Shown: piece by piece, positions 1 to 6,874 of the stretch
Layout: each line of letters opens with the position of its first letter
Position numbering within the stretch: the stretch's first letter is position 1
Assembly: GCF_021608265.1 (NCBI RefSeq)
Contig: NZ_JAKIHP010000002.1
Coordinates: forward strand, 62,001 to 126,000
From: Flavobacterium wongokense
GTDB taxonomy: Bacteria > Bacteroidota > Bacteroidia > Flavobacteriales > Flavobacteriaceae
DNA length: 64,000 nucleotides
Direction of reading: 5' to 3'
Notes under the pieces: model-generated
What the model saw: the letters and a program-made list of their open reading frames with translations, nothing else
Told to the model about the DNA's origin: nothing
Databases searched by the model: none
Program-made: the position numbers and the translations under genes

Positions 1-165
1 CTCGTAAGGCTTGATTGTTGGTTTTCCCCATTTTCCTTCCTTGAAATCACAAACCAGCATGTGGTCTGTAAATACATTTCCGAAGGCTATGTTTTCAAAA
101 TCGACTTCACTGATTTTAGAGGTTTTAGCTCTTACTATATCGATTTCGCTGGTAGTTTTTAACAT
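1..165 (-). CDS. ilvE: Branched-chain amino acid aminotransferase, N-terminal fragment
   Basis: Only the first 55 codons lie in the window; the gene runs off the left edge. The ATG is at 165-163. The translation contains SEVDFENIAFGNVFTDHMLV followed by a KWGKP segment, which matches my recollection of the N-terminus of type II (eukaryote/Bacteroidota-like) PLP-dependent branched-chain aminotransferases. These catalyse the last step of Leu/Ile/Val synthesis with glutamate and 2-oxoacids. The catalytic lysine lies outside the window, so the call rests on the N-terminus alone. Confidence 0.8.
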   Translation of the reverse strand, partial: MLKTTSEIDIVRAKTSKISEVDFENIAFGNVFTDHMLVCDFKEGKWGKPTIKPYE

Positions 166-291
166 AATGTGCGTATTAGATTTAGCTTAGAAAACAATTC
201 AAATCCCTGACAGTTAATCTTTTACAATTTGTTTTCTTGAAATAATGGTTGTGTTGTTAGTATTTTGTAAAACTAATAAAAAAACAGTAGC

Positions 292-316
292 ATTTTGCAA
301 TGGCAAAATTTTTTTT
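292..316 (+). terminator. Orphan terminator-like hairpin
   Basis: ATTTTGC (292-298), loop AATG, GCAAAAT (303-309), then an unbroken T tract to 316. It has the form of a plus-strand intrinsic terminator, but no plus-strand gene lies upstream within the window. It could end a small RNA or an antisense transcript into ilvE, or be fortuitous; the stem is short and AT-rich. Confidence 0.4.
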
Positions 317-388
317 GAATTGCTGGTTTTTAGCCTGTTTCACTGATTGATTCCGCAATAAAAAGTGAAATTAATTGTTAATTTATTC

Positions 389-417
389 TTGGAGTTTTGC
401 CAAACTGCTTATATTCG
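389..417 (+). promoter_or_regulatory. Promoter of DUF4920 gene (Bacteroidota type)
   Basis: TTG at 389-391 and TATATTCG at 410-417, 18 bp apart. This is one mismatch from the Bacteroidota -33/-7 pattern TTG-N19-TAnnTTTG. It leaves a leader of roughly 18 nt before the ATG at 440, which supports that start over the upstream in-frame ATG at 365. Confidence 0.55.
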
Positions 418-439
418 CAACTCAATAAAAACTATACTT

Positions 440-928
440 ATGAAGAAAATAAACCTAATCTTAGTAATGCTGTTATTGGTTGGAACATCAATGATGGCGC
501 AAAAGAAAACAGCCTTTAATCCAAACGATTATGCTTCATTTGGAGAAAAATTCAAGGTAGAACGTGTTTATAACAAAGCAGAAATGCTTAAAAAATACAA
601 AAAGCTTAAAAAAGGAGATACGCTGACGGTTCAGTTTGAATCTGATATCAAATCGGTTTGCAAGAAGAAAGGCTGCTGGATGAAAATGCAGTTGGCTGGT
701 GATGATGATTCCTTTGTAAGATTTAAGGATTATGGTTTCTTCGTTCCGTTGAACGCAGACAACAGCAAAGCCATTGTGAAAGGAAAGGCATTTGTTGATA
801 TTGTTTCTGTTGAGGAATTGAAGCATTATGCAAAAGATGGTGGTAAATCGGCTGCAGAAATCGCTAAGATCACCAAGCCTGAAACTACTTATGCATTTAC
901 TGCAGATGGAGTTTACATCCTGAAATAA
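440..928 (+). CDS. Secreted DUF4920 family protein
   Basis: 162 residues starting at MKKINLILVMLLLVGTSMMA, a clear Sec signal peptide (predicted cut after ...MMA, before QKK). The body has the DUF4920 pattern: a GDTLTVQF strand, CKKKGCWM with paired cysteines, FKDYGFFVPLN, then VSVEELKHYAKD. DUF4920 proteins are periplasmic beta-rich proteins of unknown role in Bacteroidota; the CxxxGCWM cysteines could bind a metal or form a disulfide. An in-frame ATG at 365 would overlap the promoter and put 25 residues in front of the signal peptide, so 440 is preferred. It may be co-transcribed with the mono-haem lipoprotein 12 bp downstream. Confidence 0.85.
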   Translation: MKKINLILVMLLLVGTSMMAQKKTAFNPNDYASFGEKFKVERVYNKAEMLKKYKKLKKGDTLTVQFESDIKSVCKKKGCWMKMQLAGDDDSFVRFKDYGFFVPLNADNSKAIVKGKAFVDIVSVEELKHYAKDGGKSAAEIAKITKPETTYAFTADGVYILK

Positions 929-940
929 TTTCCCTTACGG

Positions 941-1384
941 ATGAAAAAAATACTCATACCTGTCTTAGTTTTTGGTTTGTTCTCCGCTTGTCAAAAGAAA
1001 GAGGAGCAAAAAGCAGAGCCTGAAAAATGCCCGCCTAAAAAGAAACTGGAAATGTATCAGATGTCGGAAATGGCGGCTTTGATGGAGCAGATGTATGTTG
1101 ATAATCTTCGTTTGAAGGAACGCATCCAAAAAGGAGAGGATGTTGGAGTATTTCCGGAACATTTCCTGAAAATAAATACGGCCAAATTTACTGATGAAAC
1201 TGATAACGATTTGTTTTTTAAGGTAAAGGCTAAAGAATATATAGCTGCGCAGCAATTGATTTATAGTGATACGAAGAATGCAAAACAGCATTTTAATGAG
1301 GGCGTTGACGCCTGTTTGGCATGCCATATGGAAAAATGCGGCGGGCCAATTCCGAGAATCAAGAAATTGTTTATCAAAGATTAA
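941..1384 (+). CDS. Mono-haem cytochrome c-like lipoprotein
   Basis: 147 residues. The N-terminus has a lipobox (LFSAC, lipidated Cys17), so the protein is probably anchored in an envelope membrane. A single CxxCH haem c attachment motif (C125-L-A-C128-H129) lies close to the C-terminus and is followed by KCGGPIPRIKKL. The middle is helical and Met/Lys rich, as in four-helix cytochromes. A possible role is electron transfer in the periplasm; no partner oxidase is encoded nearby. Its stop codon is 2 nt before the TTG start of mnmD, so the two are probably co-transcribed. The exact family is not recognised. Confidence 0.75.
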   Translation: MKKILIPVLVFGLFSACQKKEEQKAEPEKCPPKKKLEMYQMSEMAALMEQMYVDNLRLKERIQKGEDVGVFPEHFLKINTAKFTDETDNDLFFKVKAKEYIAAQQLIYSDTKNAKQHFNEGVDACLACHMEKCGGPIPRIKKLFIKD

Positions 1385-1386
1385 TC

Positions 1387-2049
1387 TTGAAACGCGAGAT
1401 TATACAAACCAATGATGGTTCTACAACCATTCATTTGCCGGAGTGGAATGAAAGCTATCATTCAAAACACGGCGCAATCCAGGAAGCTTATCACGTATTC
1501 ATAAAGAATGGGCTGTCTCTTTTTGAGAGTATGCCCATTTCTATTTTGGAGATAGGTTTCGGTACTGGGCTGAATTCTTTTATCACTTTCGTGGAATCTA
1601 AAAAGAACAGTCAAAAAATTGACTACGTTGGAGTGGAAGCTTATCCTGTTGCGCTGGAAGAAGCCCTACAGATGAATTATGCCATTTCGATTGAGGAGAG
1701 CGAAAAGGACATGTTCAAAAAAATGCACGAAGTAGGCTGGGAAGAAAAGCATCAGCTTTCGGAAAACTTTTCGCTTACCAAACGCCAACAGTTCTTTCAG
1801 GATATCAATGATGAAAATGCTTTTGATTTGATTTATTTTGATGCCTTTGGTTTTAGGGTACAACCCGAACTTTGGAGCGAGGAAATATTTGAAGCGATGT
1901 TTAAAGCATTAAAAACCAATGGGATATTGGTTACGTATGCCTGTCGTACCTCGATTAAAAATGCGATGTTATCGGCAGGATTTTCTGTAAAAAAACTGCC
2001 TGGTGCTCCGGGCAAAAGAGAGATGTTGCGCGCCAGTAAAGAAGTTTGA
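1387..2049 (+). CDS. mnmD: tRNA U34 mnm5s2U-methyltransferase domain protein (MnmD)
   Basis: 220 residues. It has the Rossmann SAM-binding motif ILEIGFGTGLNSF, the acidic YVGVEAYP strand, and the DUF752/MnmD signature DLIYFDAFGF...QPELW, LVTYACRTSIKNAM and the C-terminal LPGAPGKREMLRA. It methylates the aminomethyl group at the tRNA wobble uridine; in E. coli this domain is fused to the oxidase domain as MnmC, whereas here it stands alone. TTG at 1387 is chosen as start: it gives the usual MKREII... N-terminus and begins just after the preceding stop. The in-frame ATG at 1321 lies inside the cytochrome gene. Confidence 0.88.
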   Translation: MKREIIQTNDGSTTIHLPEWNESYHSKHGAIQEAYHVFIKNGLSLFESMPISILEIGFGTGLNSFITFVESKKNSQKIDYVGVEAYPVALEEALQMNYAISIEESEKDMFKKMHEVGWEEKHQLSENFSLTKRQQFFQDINDENAFDLIYFDAFGFRVQPELWSEEIFEAMFKALKTNGILVTYACRTSIKNAMLSAGFSVKKLPGAPGKREMLRASKEV

Positions 2050-2118
2050 AAAAATTAACTTTTCTCCAAGTTATATTTAACGTTCAAATTCATCATCGGA
2101 AAAGAAATATTTATAAAT

Positions 2119-2150
2119 TTGGTTAACCAAAAAAAACAAAACGTTCTTAT
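2119..2150 (+). promoter_or_regulatory. Palindrome and AACGTTCTTA element upstream of first small paralogue
   Basis: A perfect 14-bp palindrome, TTTGGTTAACCAAA, lies at 2119-2132, followed by AACGTTCTTA at 2141-2150, 28 nt before the ATG at 2179. The same 10-mer sits at 2810-2819, 29 nt before the third paralogue. The conserved position suggests a shared promoter or operator element. Confidence 0.45.
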
Positions 2151-2178
2151 TATTCGTTAACCAACTTAATTTGATTCT

Positions 2179-2379
2179 ATGTCTAAATCGATGTTAGACT
2201 ACACCAAGTCTGTATTGAAGCGAGTTAGTTTTGATGTCACTCTTTTTAGCAAGGAACTTGAAAAAGCATGCAAAGTTTTATTGCCCTTTGAAATTGAAGA
2301 GTTGATTTCCTGGCTTTCAAAATTTATTAAGGAAAAACCAGAATTGCAACCATGTATGTTGCTCATTAATAATAGATAA
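2179..2379 (+). CDS. Small conserved protein, DYTKS family, copy 1
   Basis: 66 residues, no signal peptide or membrane segment. The sequence pattern DYTKSVLKRVSFD, LFSKELEKA, LLPFEIEEL, WLSKFI, KPEL is shared with the two genes that follow. It is predicted to be all-helical with amphipathic helices separated by an LLP turn. Function is unknown; I recall similar ~65-residue ORFs in other Flavobacterium genomes but cannot verify this here. It has its own terminator and probably its own promoter element, so it is likely a single-gene transcript. Confidence 0.8.
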   Translation: MSKSMLDYTKSVLKRVSFDVTLFSKELEKACKVLLPFEIEELISWLSKFIKEKPELQPCMLLINNR

Positions 2380-2383
2380 AACT

Positions 2384-2412
2384 AAAAGGAACTTAAACGG
2401 TTCCTTTTTTTA
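2384..2412 (+). terminator. Intrinsic terminator after small paralogue 1
   Basis: AAAAGGAAC (2384-2392), 7-nt loop, GTTCCTTTT (2400-2408) continuing into a T run. A 9-bp perfect stem directly after the stop codon. Confidence 0.8.
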
Positions 2413-2484
2413 TTTTATGGAATTAGGGTAAACTATATGTTTAATTGTTTCGTAGATATAAATATAACTCAAAAGATTTATGTC

Positions 2485-2700
2485 ATGGGACAGATGTTGT
2501 ACGATTACACTAAATCCTCCATTAAAGGAGTATGTAGCAGCAAAGAACTTTTTGTAAAAGAAATAATCAAGGCAGCCAAAATTTTGTCAGTCCATGAAAA
2601 GGATAAATTAACCAATTGGCTTTTTTTCTACACAGCCGACAAGCCAGAAATGCAAAAATGGCTCCACGAAGTCATTGATAAAAAGATTTTAGTAAGTTAA
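2485..2700 (+). CDS. Small conserved protein, DYTKS family, copy 2
   Basis: 71 residues from the ATG at 2485 (MGQMLYDYTKSSIKGV). This start aligns with those of copies 1 and 3; an in-frame ATG at 2437 would add 16 unrelated residues. It is the most diverged copy: the VSFD motif is replaced by VCSSKE and LLPYE by LSVHE, while DYTKS, LFVKEI.KA, LTNWL and KPEM are kept, with a longer C-terminal tail. No terminator is evident after it. Function unknown. Confidence 0.75.
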   Translation: MGQMLYDYTKSSIKGVCSSKELFVKEIIKAAKILSVHEKDKLTNWLFFYTADKPEMQKWLHEVIDKKILVS

Positions 2701-2809
2701 AACCTTAAAAAAATCATAAAATATGCATTTCAACGATAAAAATGGTGCTTTAACGATAAATTTTAGGCAAAATGTTAGGTAGTAATTATTTTTTAACATA
2801 ATTTTACTA

Positions 2810-2819
2810 AACGTTCTTA
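2810..2819 (+). promoter_or_regulatory. AACGTTCTTA element upstream of small paralogue 3
   Basis: The exact 10-mer seen at 2141-2150, again 29 nt before the start codon. Confidence 0.4.
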
Positions 2820-2848
2820 CAATAAGATAACCCCAAATCTTAATTACC

Positions 2849-3043
2849 ATGCCTAGAATGATTTATGATTACACAAAGTCTGTTCTCGAAAGAGTAAGCT
2901 TCGATCCGGTTCTTTTTGCTAAAGAGCTTAAAAAGGCAATTAGAAACCTATTGCCATACGAATTGGATCAATTAAAAAAATGGCTGCAGTTTTTTACGAC
3001 CGAGCATCCAGAATTAAAACAATGTTTATCTGTAGTTAGTTAG
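2849..3043 (+). CDS. Small conserved protein, DYTKS family, copy 3
   Basis: 64 residues (MPRMIYDYTKSVLERVSFD...LLPYELDQLKKWLQFF...HPELKQCL). It is closer to copy 1 than to copy 2. Soluble, helical, slightly basic centre, no recognised domain. It ends before a strong terminator that overlaps the 3' end of oxyR on the other strand. Function unknown; the tandem arrangement points to local duplication. Confidence 0.8.
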   Translation: MPRMIYDYTKSVLERVSFDPVLFAKELKKAIRNLLPYELDQLKKWLQFFTTEHPELKQCLSVVS

Positions 3044-3052
3044 CAGAAAGGA

Positions 3053-3088
3053 AATAAGGAGTTTTGTGCAAGGCTCCTTATTTTTTTT
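3053..3088 (+). terminator. Intrinsic terminator after small paralogue 3
   Basis: AATAAGGAG (3053-3061), 12-nt loop, CTCCTTATT (3074-3082), then six further T. The descending arm contains the oxyR stop codon (3078-3080, complementary strand), so the convergent genes share the sequence. Confidence 0.85.
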
Positions 3089-4022
3089 GCTGTAACGGAC
3101 TTATGATTTGTACATTCTGGAATACGATTGCGCCTTTAACCACTCCTGCAATCGTACTGCGCAATGCATCAATGATGTGTATCTTCAATTCGTTTTTAGG
3201 AAAAATCAAACTTACTTCGCGTGCAGGTTTTGGCTCCTTGAAGTGACGCAGTTTTGCCTGGTCTTTTTCCTTTAAATCCAAAGTATGTAAATAGGGAAGT
3301 AGTGTAGTCCCTAAACCTTCATCGGCTAATTTTATCAAGGTCTCAAAGCTTCCACTCTCAATCTGGAAATGGCTTTTCTCATTAGCTGCAGCATTTTTGC
3401 ACAGATTCAAAATTCCGTCCCTAAAGCAATGTCCATCCTGAAGCAATAGGATTTCATCAATATTCAAATCATCAACTTCAATTTCATTTTTCTGAAAATT
3501 GCTATGGCCTTCAGGAATATAAGCTACAAACGGTTCGAAATATAAAACGATTTCTTTTATCTTTTCTTCCTCTAATGGCGTTGCAGCAATTGCTGCGTCA
3601 AGATGTCCATTGTTCAGTCGGGTAATGATTTCATCGGTATTCAGCTCTTCTATAATCAGCTTTACTTTTGGATATTTTTTAATAAAATTATTCAGGAACA
3701 TTGGCAAAAGTGTTGGCATAATAGTCGGGATGATTCCCAAACGGAATTCACCACCAATAAACCCTTTCTGTTGATCAACAATATCCTGTATCCTGTCAGC
3801 TTCGTTGACAATGTTTTTAGATTGATTGACAATTTGCTGACCAATTTCTGTAAGCTGGATTGGTTTTTTGGTACGGTCAAAAATCTGTATGCCCAATTCC
3901 TCTTCAATTTTCTGGATTTGCATACTCAAAGTAGGCTGGGTTACGAAACATTTTTCGGCAGCAAGCGTAAAGTTCTTATGTTCAGCAACTGCTAGAACGT
4001 ATTTTAGTTGTGTGATTGTCAT
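3078..4022 (-). CDS. oxyR: Hydrogen-peroxide sensor, LysR-family activator OxyR
   Basis: 314 residues. N-terminal LysR winged HTH (about 1-60: MTITQLKYVLAVAEHKNFT, AAEKCFVTQPTLS, LGIQIFDR), then the periplasmic-binding-like sensor domain. The two redox cysteines of OxyR are present at C199 (LLQDGHCFRD) and C208 (ILNLCKN), with the same numbering and DGHC context as E. coli OxyR. A working disulfide switch is therefore likely. It should activate catalase, peroxiredoxin or Dps genes on peroxide stress. None of those is adjacent, although sodC and yaaA are elsewhere in the window. Confidence 0.95.
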   Translation of the reverse strand: MTITQLKYVLAVAEHKNFTLAAEKCFVTQPTLSMQIQKIEEELGIQIFDRTKKPIQLTEIGQQIVNQSKNIVNEADRIQDIVDQQKGFIGGEFRLGIIPTIMPTLLPMFLNNFIKKYPKVKLIIEELNTDEIITRLNNGHLDAAIAATPLEEEKIKEIVLYFEPFVAYIPEGHSNFQKNEIEVDDLNIDEILLLQDGHCFRDGILNLCKNAAANEKSHFQIESGSFETLIKLADEGLGTTLLPYLHTLDLKEKDQAKLRHFKEPKPAREVSLIFPKNELKIHIIDALRSTIAGVVKGAIVFQNVQIISPLQQKK

Positions 4023-4124
4023 GGAATAGTAAATTTTTATACAAATATAAAACCTATAAATTTAATTTATAGTTAATGAGTGTTAAAAATATTATAATCC
4101 TTTTTTTAAGCTGTATTGAATGGC

Positions 4125-4132
4125 TACTTTTG
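4125..4132 (+). promoter_or_regulatory. TAnnTTTG -7 box immediately before a start codon
   Basis: TACTTTTG matches the Bacteroidota -7 consensus, but the ATG of the next gene is only 4 nt downstream (4137). If used, the transcript would start at or beside the A of the ATG. The -33 region holds a T run rather than a clean TTG. Confidence 0.45.
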
Positions 4133-4136
4133 CGAT

Positions 4137-4421
4137 ATGAAATCCTTTGCAAGATTATTATTGTTAGTTTTTGTTGTTTTCCTTTCAACGCCAACAGTGG
4201 TTACGTTGATTAAGAAAAGCACCGATACTTCCTTATTTTATAGTTTTGCCGAAGAGGAAATCCACAAGGAACTAAAAGAGGTTAAAGCCGAATTGAAACA
4301 ACAATTCGATTATCCTTTTTTGGATCTAAAAATTAAAAATACCGCAATCATTTCTGAGAATTTATCGCGTCATGATAACGTTTCTTCGGAAATCTTTTCA
4401 CCTCCACCCGAACTAATTTAA
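4137..4421 (+). CDS. Small signal-peptide or membrane-anchored protein upstream of SulP
   Basis: 94 residues from the ATG at 4137 (MKSFARLLLLVFVVFLSTPTVV). A hydrophobic N-terminal segment (about 5-25) acts as signal peptide or anchor. A charged helix follows (EEEIHKELKEVKAELKQQF) and the tail ends in PPPELI. No known domain. It lies 65 bp upstream of the SulP transporter on the same strand and is probably co-transcribed, so it may be a small accessory subunit of the transporter; that link is inferred from position only. An ATG at 4116 would add seven residues but falls before the promoter box. Confidence 0.65.
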   Translation: MKSFARLLLLVFVVFLSTPTVVTLIKKSTDTSLFYSFAEEEIHKELKEVKAELKQQFDYPFLDLKIKNTAIISENLSRHDNVSSEIFSPPPELI

Positions 4422-4486
4422 TACATCGCAGTTTTTCAATACCTACAATAATGTGGGTGTTAATCTTATGTATTAAATTTTTCAAA

Positions 4487-6100
4487 ATGACAAAAAAAAT
4501 AAATCTTTTTGGAAACCTTAAGTCTGACTTTGCTTCAGGTTTAGTGGTTTTCCTGGTGGCACTTCCATTATGTTTAGGGATTGCTTTGGCTTCCGGTGCG
4601 CCATTATTTGCCGGAATTATTTCGGGAGTTGTAGGTGGACTAATTGTAGGGTATCTGAGTACTTCACACCTGAGTGTTTCCGGACCTGCTGCCGGTTTGA
4701 CGGCCATTGTCCTCACCGCAATTACCGATTTAGGAAGTTTTAATGCTTTTCTGCTCGCTGGTTTAATTGCAGGTAGCATTCAATTGATATTGGGCTTCAT
4801 AAAAGCAGGAAGCATTTCCAATTATTTCCCGACCAATGTCATCGAAGGGATGCTGGCCGGAATAGGTGTCATTATTTTCCTGAAACAAATTCCGCATGCT
4901 TTTGGTTACGATCCCGATCATGAGGGAGATTTAGGATTCTTTCAACCTGATGGGAAAAACACTTTCTCTGAGATTTTCCATATGGTCAATCATATTCAGC
5001 CTGGCTCCATAATCATTTGCCTTATTTCGCTTGCGATTTTGATTGCGTGGACTAAAGTAAAATTCCTAAAAGAGCTGAAATTGGTACCTGCAGCTTTGGT
5101 TGCTGTTGTGGTTGGAATACTTTTAAACGAATTATTCATTCAGTCCGGAAGCATTTTAGCTATAGGAAGCGGGCATTTGGTAGCACTTCCGGTTCCAAAA
5201 ACCTTAGCCGAATTTACAAATATCTTTATGGCTCCCGATTTTACGGCGATTACCAATTCTAAAGTCTGGATTGTTGGAGCAACCATTGCCATTGTTGCTT
5301 CCATTGAAACGCTTTTATGCATTGAAGCTGCCGACAGGATGGATGTTCAAAAAAGATACACCGATACCAATGTCGAATTAAAGGCACAGGGAATCGGAAA
5401 TATTGTAAGCTCGCTTCTTGGCGGTCTGCCAATGACATCGGTTGTCGTAAGGACTTCGGCGAACAATAATGCAGGAGCAAAATCAAAGATGTCAGCCATC
5501 ATTCATGGAGCATTGCTATTGATCAGCGTTTTGTCAATCCCAATGATTTTGAACAAAATTCCATTGGCAACTTTGGCTGCAATCCTATTATTGGTTGGTT
5601 ATAAATTGGCCAATCCAAAAACATTGAAGCATTTCTGGGAAAAAGGAAAATATCAGTTTGTCCCTTTCATAGCAACATTAGTTGGAGTAGTTTTTACTGA
5701 TTTATTGAAAGGTGTTGCATTGGGAATTATCATCAGTATTATCTTTGTACTCAAAGGAAATTTAAAACGTGCCTATAATTTCAGGAAAGAGGAATACGCC
5801 GATGGTGATGTAATCCATATCGATTTGGCGCAGGAGGTTTCATTTCTGAATAAGGCTGCCATAAAATCGACATTGAATAACATCCCGGAAAATTCCAAGG
5901 TAATCATCAATGCAGCAGATACCGTTTATATTGCCCATGATATCCTGGACTTGATACGCGAATTCAAGACAACACGTTCTGTAGATGAAAATATCAAAGT
6001 CAAACTCAAAGGATTTAAAAAAGCATATCGATTAGAAAACAGCGATGGATTCAAGAATACCGTTACTGTAGAACATAAAGAACATTTAGAATTAAAATAA
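4487..6100 (+). CDS. SulP-family inorganic anion transporter (bicarbonate or sulfate)
   Basis: 537 residues from the ATG at 4487 (MTKKINLFGNLKSDFASGLVVFLVALPLCLGIALASGAP). This N-terminus, with PLCLGIALASG in TM1 and SGPAAGLTAIV in TM3, is the SLC26/SulP core. About 12-14 membrane segments are followed by a short C-terminal STAS-like domain (from about residue 440: HIDLAQEVSFLNKAAI, SKVIINAADTVYIAHDILDLI). The gene is followed after 6 bp by one beta-carbonic anhydrase and then by a second. This context favours bicarbonate import (BicA-like) over sulfate, but substrate cannot be read from the sequence. Confidence 0.88.
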   Translation: MTKKINLFGNLKSDFASGLVVFLVALPLCLGIALASGAPLFAGIISGVVGGLIVGYLSTSHLSVSGPAAGLTAIVLTAITDLGSFNAFLLAGLIAGSIQLILGFIKAGSISNYFPTNVIEGMLAGIGVIIFLKQIPHAFGYDPDHEGDLGFFQPDGKNTFSEIFHMVNHIQPGSIIICLISLAILIAWTKVKFLKELKLVPAALVAVVVGILLNELFIQSGSILAIGSGHLVALPVPKTLAEFTNIFMAPDFTAITNSKVWIVGATIAIVASIETLLCIEAADRMDVQKRYTDTNVELKAQGIGNIVSSLLGGLPMTSVVVRTSANNNAGAKSKMSAIIHGALLLISVLSIPMILNKIPLATLAAILLLVGYKLANPKTLKHFWEKGKYQFVPFIATLVGVVFTDLLKGVALGIIISIIFVLKGNLKRAYNFRKEEYADGDVIHIDLAQEVSFLNKAAIKSTLNNIPENSKVIINAADTVYIAHDILDLIREFKTTRSVDENIKVKLKGFKKAYRLENSDGFKNTVTVEHKEHLELK

Positions 6101-6106
6101 AACAAC

Positions 6107-6787
6107 ATGAAAACACTAAATAAAGAATTACAGGCTTCCATCACACCAAGAAAAGCCTTAGAAATATTAAAAACAGGCAACACCCGTTTCGTAAGCAATC
6201 TTCAGGCGCATCGTGATTTGCTTGAGCAGGTTAATGATACCCGTGACGGACAATGGCCATTTGCAACCATTTTGAGCTGCATCGACAGCCGTACTTCTGC
6301 TGAGCTTATTTTTGACCAGGGATTGGGTGATATTTTCTCGGTGCGTATTGCCGGGAATATTGTCAACACCGATATTTTAGGAAGTATGGAATTTGCCTGT
6401 AAAGTGGCTGGCTCTAAATTGATTGTGGTTTTGGGACACACCAAATGTGGAGCGGTAAAAGGCGCCTGCGACCACGTAGAAATGGGTAACCTTACTGAGT
6501 TATTGTCTAAAATCCAACCTGCGGTTTATGCCGAAAAGAAAACACAGGAAAACCGTACGGCTTCCAACCCAACATTTGTTGAGAATGTATCTGAAATCAA
6601 TGTGAAGCGCAATGTTGGCAGCATCATTGAACGCAGCTATATTTTAGAGCAGATGATTGAAAAAGGTGAGATCGGGATTGTTGGCGGAATGCACAATATC
6701 GAAACAGGAGAAGTAACCTTTTATCAGGATACAATCTACATCAACGATGAGCAAAGCCCTGATTTCTCGTTGGCAAAATTAAGATAG
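6107..6787 (+). CDS. Beta-carbonic anhydrase
   Basis: 226 residues. Zinc ligands and the catalytic dyad are present: C58-x-D60-x-R62 (SCIDSR) and H111-x-x-C114 (GHTKCGA). It interconverts CO2 and bicarbonate in the cytoplasm. The start is 6 bp after the SulP stop, so the two form an operon, in which the enzyme would hydrate or dehydrate the transported carbon species. No signal peptide. The divergence from the second anhydrase (different N-terminus, ETGEVTFY tail) argues for distinct subfamilies, not a recent duplication. Confidence 0.93.
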   Translation: MKTLNKELQASITPRKALEILKTGNTRFVSNLQAHRDLLEQVNDTRDGQWPFATILSCIDSRTSAELIFDQGLGDIFSVRIAGNIVNTDILGSMEFACKVAGSKLIVVLGHTKCGAVKGACDHVEMGNLTELLSKIQPAVYAEKKTQENRTASNPTFVENVSEINVKRNVGSIIERSYILEQMIEKGEIGIVGGMHNIETGEVTFYQDTIYINDEQSPDFSLAKLR

Positions 6788-6811
6788 TAGTTAAGTTGAA
6801 TTCAAGTTTTG

Positions 6812-6846
6812 AAAACCATCATCCGCTTTCGGCTGGTGGTTTTTTT
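6812..6846 (+). terminator. Intrinsic terminator between the two carbonic anhydrase genes
   Basis: A 13-bp stem with one mismatch (AAAACCATCATCC / GGCTGGTGGTTTT, loop around GCTTTC) followed by T. It ends the sulP-carbonic anhydrase transcript. Confidence 0.8.
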
Positions 6847-6851
6847 ATTAC

Positions 6852-6859
6852 TATATTTG
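6852..6859 (+). promoter_or_regulatory. -7 promoter box of second carbonic anhydrase
   Basis: TATATTTG, a perfect TAnnTTTG match, 15 nt before the ATG at 6875 and just after the terminator. The second anhydrase is therefore probably expressed on its own. Confidence 0.6.
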
Positions 6860-6874
6860 ATTCAAACTTACATT

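Larger units (their letters stand above)
166..439. other. Intergenic region between divergent ilvE and DUF4920 gene
   Basis: No ORF of note. It holds a terminator-like hairpin at 292-316 and, at its right end, the promoter of the DUF4920 gene. I could not identify a clear TAnnTTTG box for ilvE on the minus strand. Confidence 0.5.

Noticed and set aside
4348..4779. 143-codon minus-strand frame across the start of the SulP gene
   Set aside because: It covers the small anchored gene's 3' end and the conserved SulP N-terminus; low-complexity Pro/Ala/Lys composition typical of an antisense frame.
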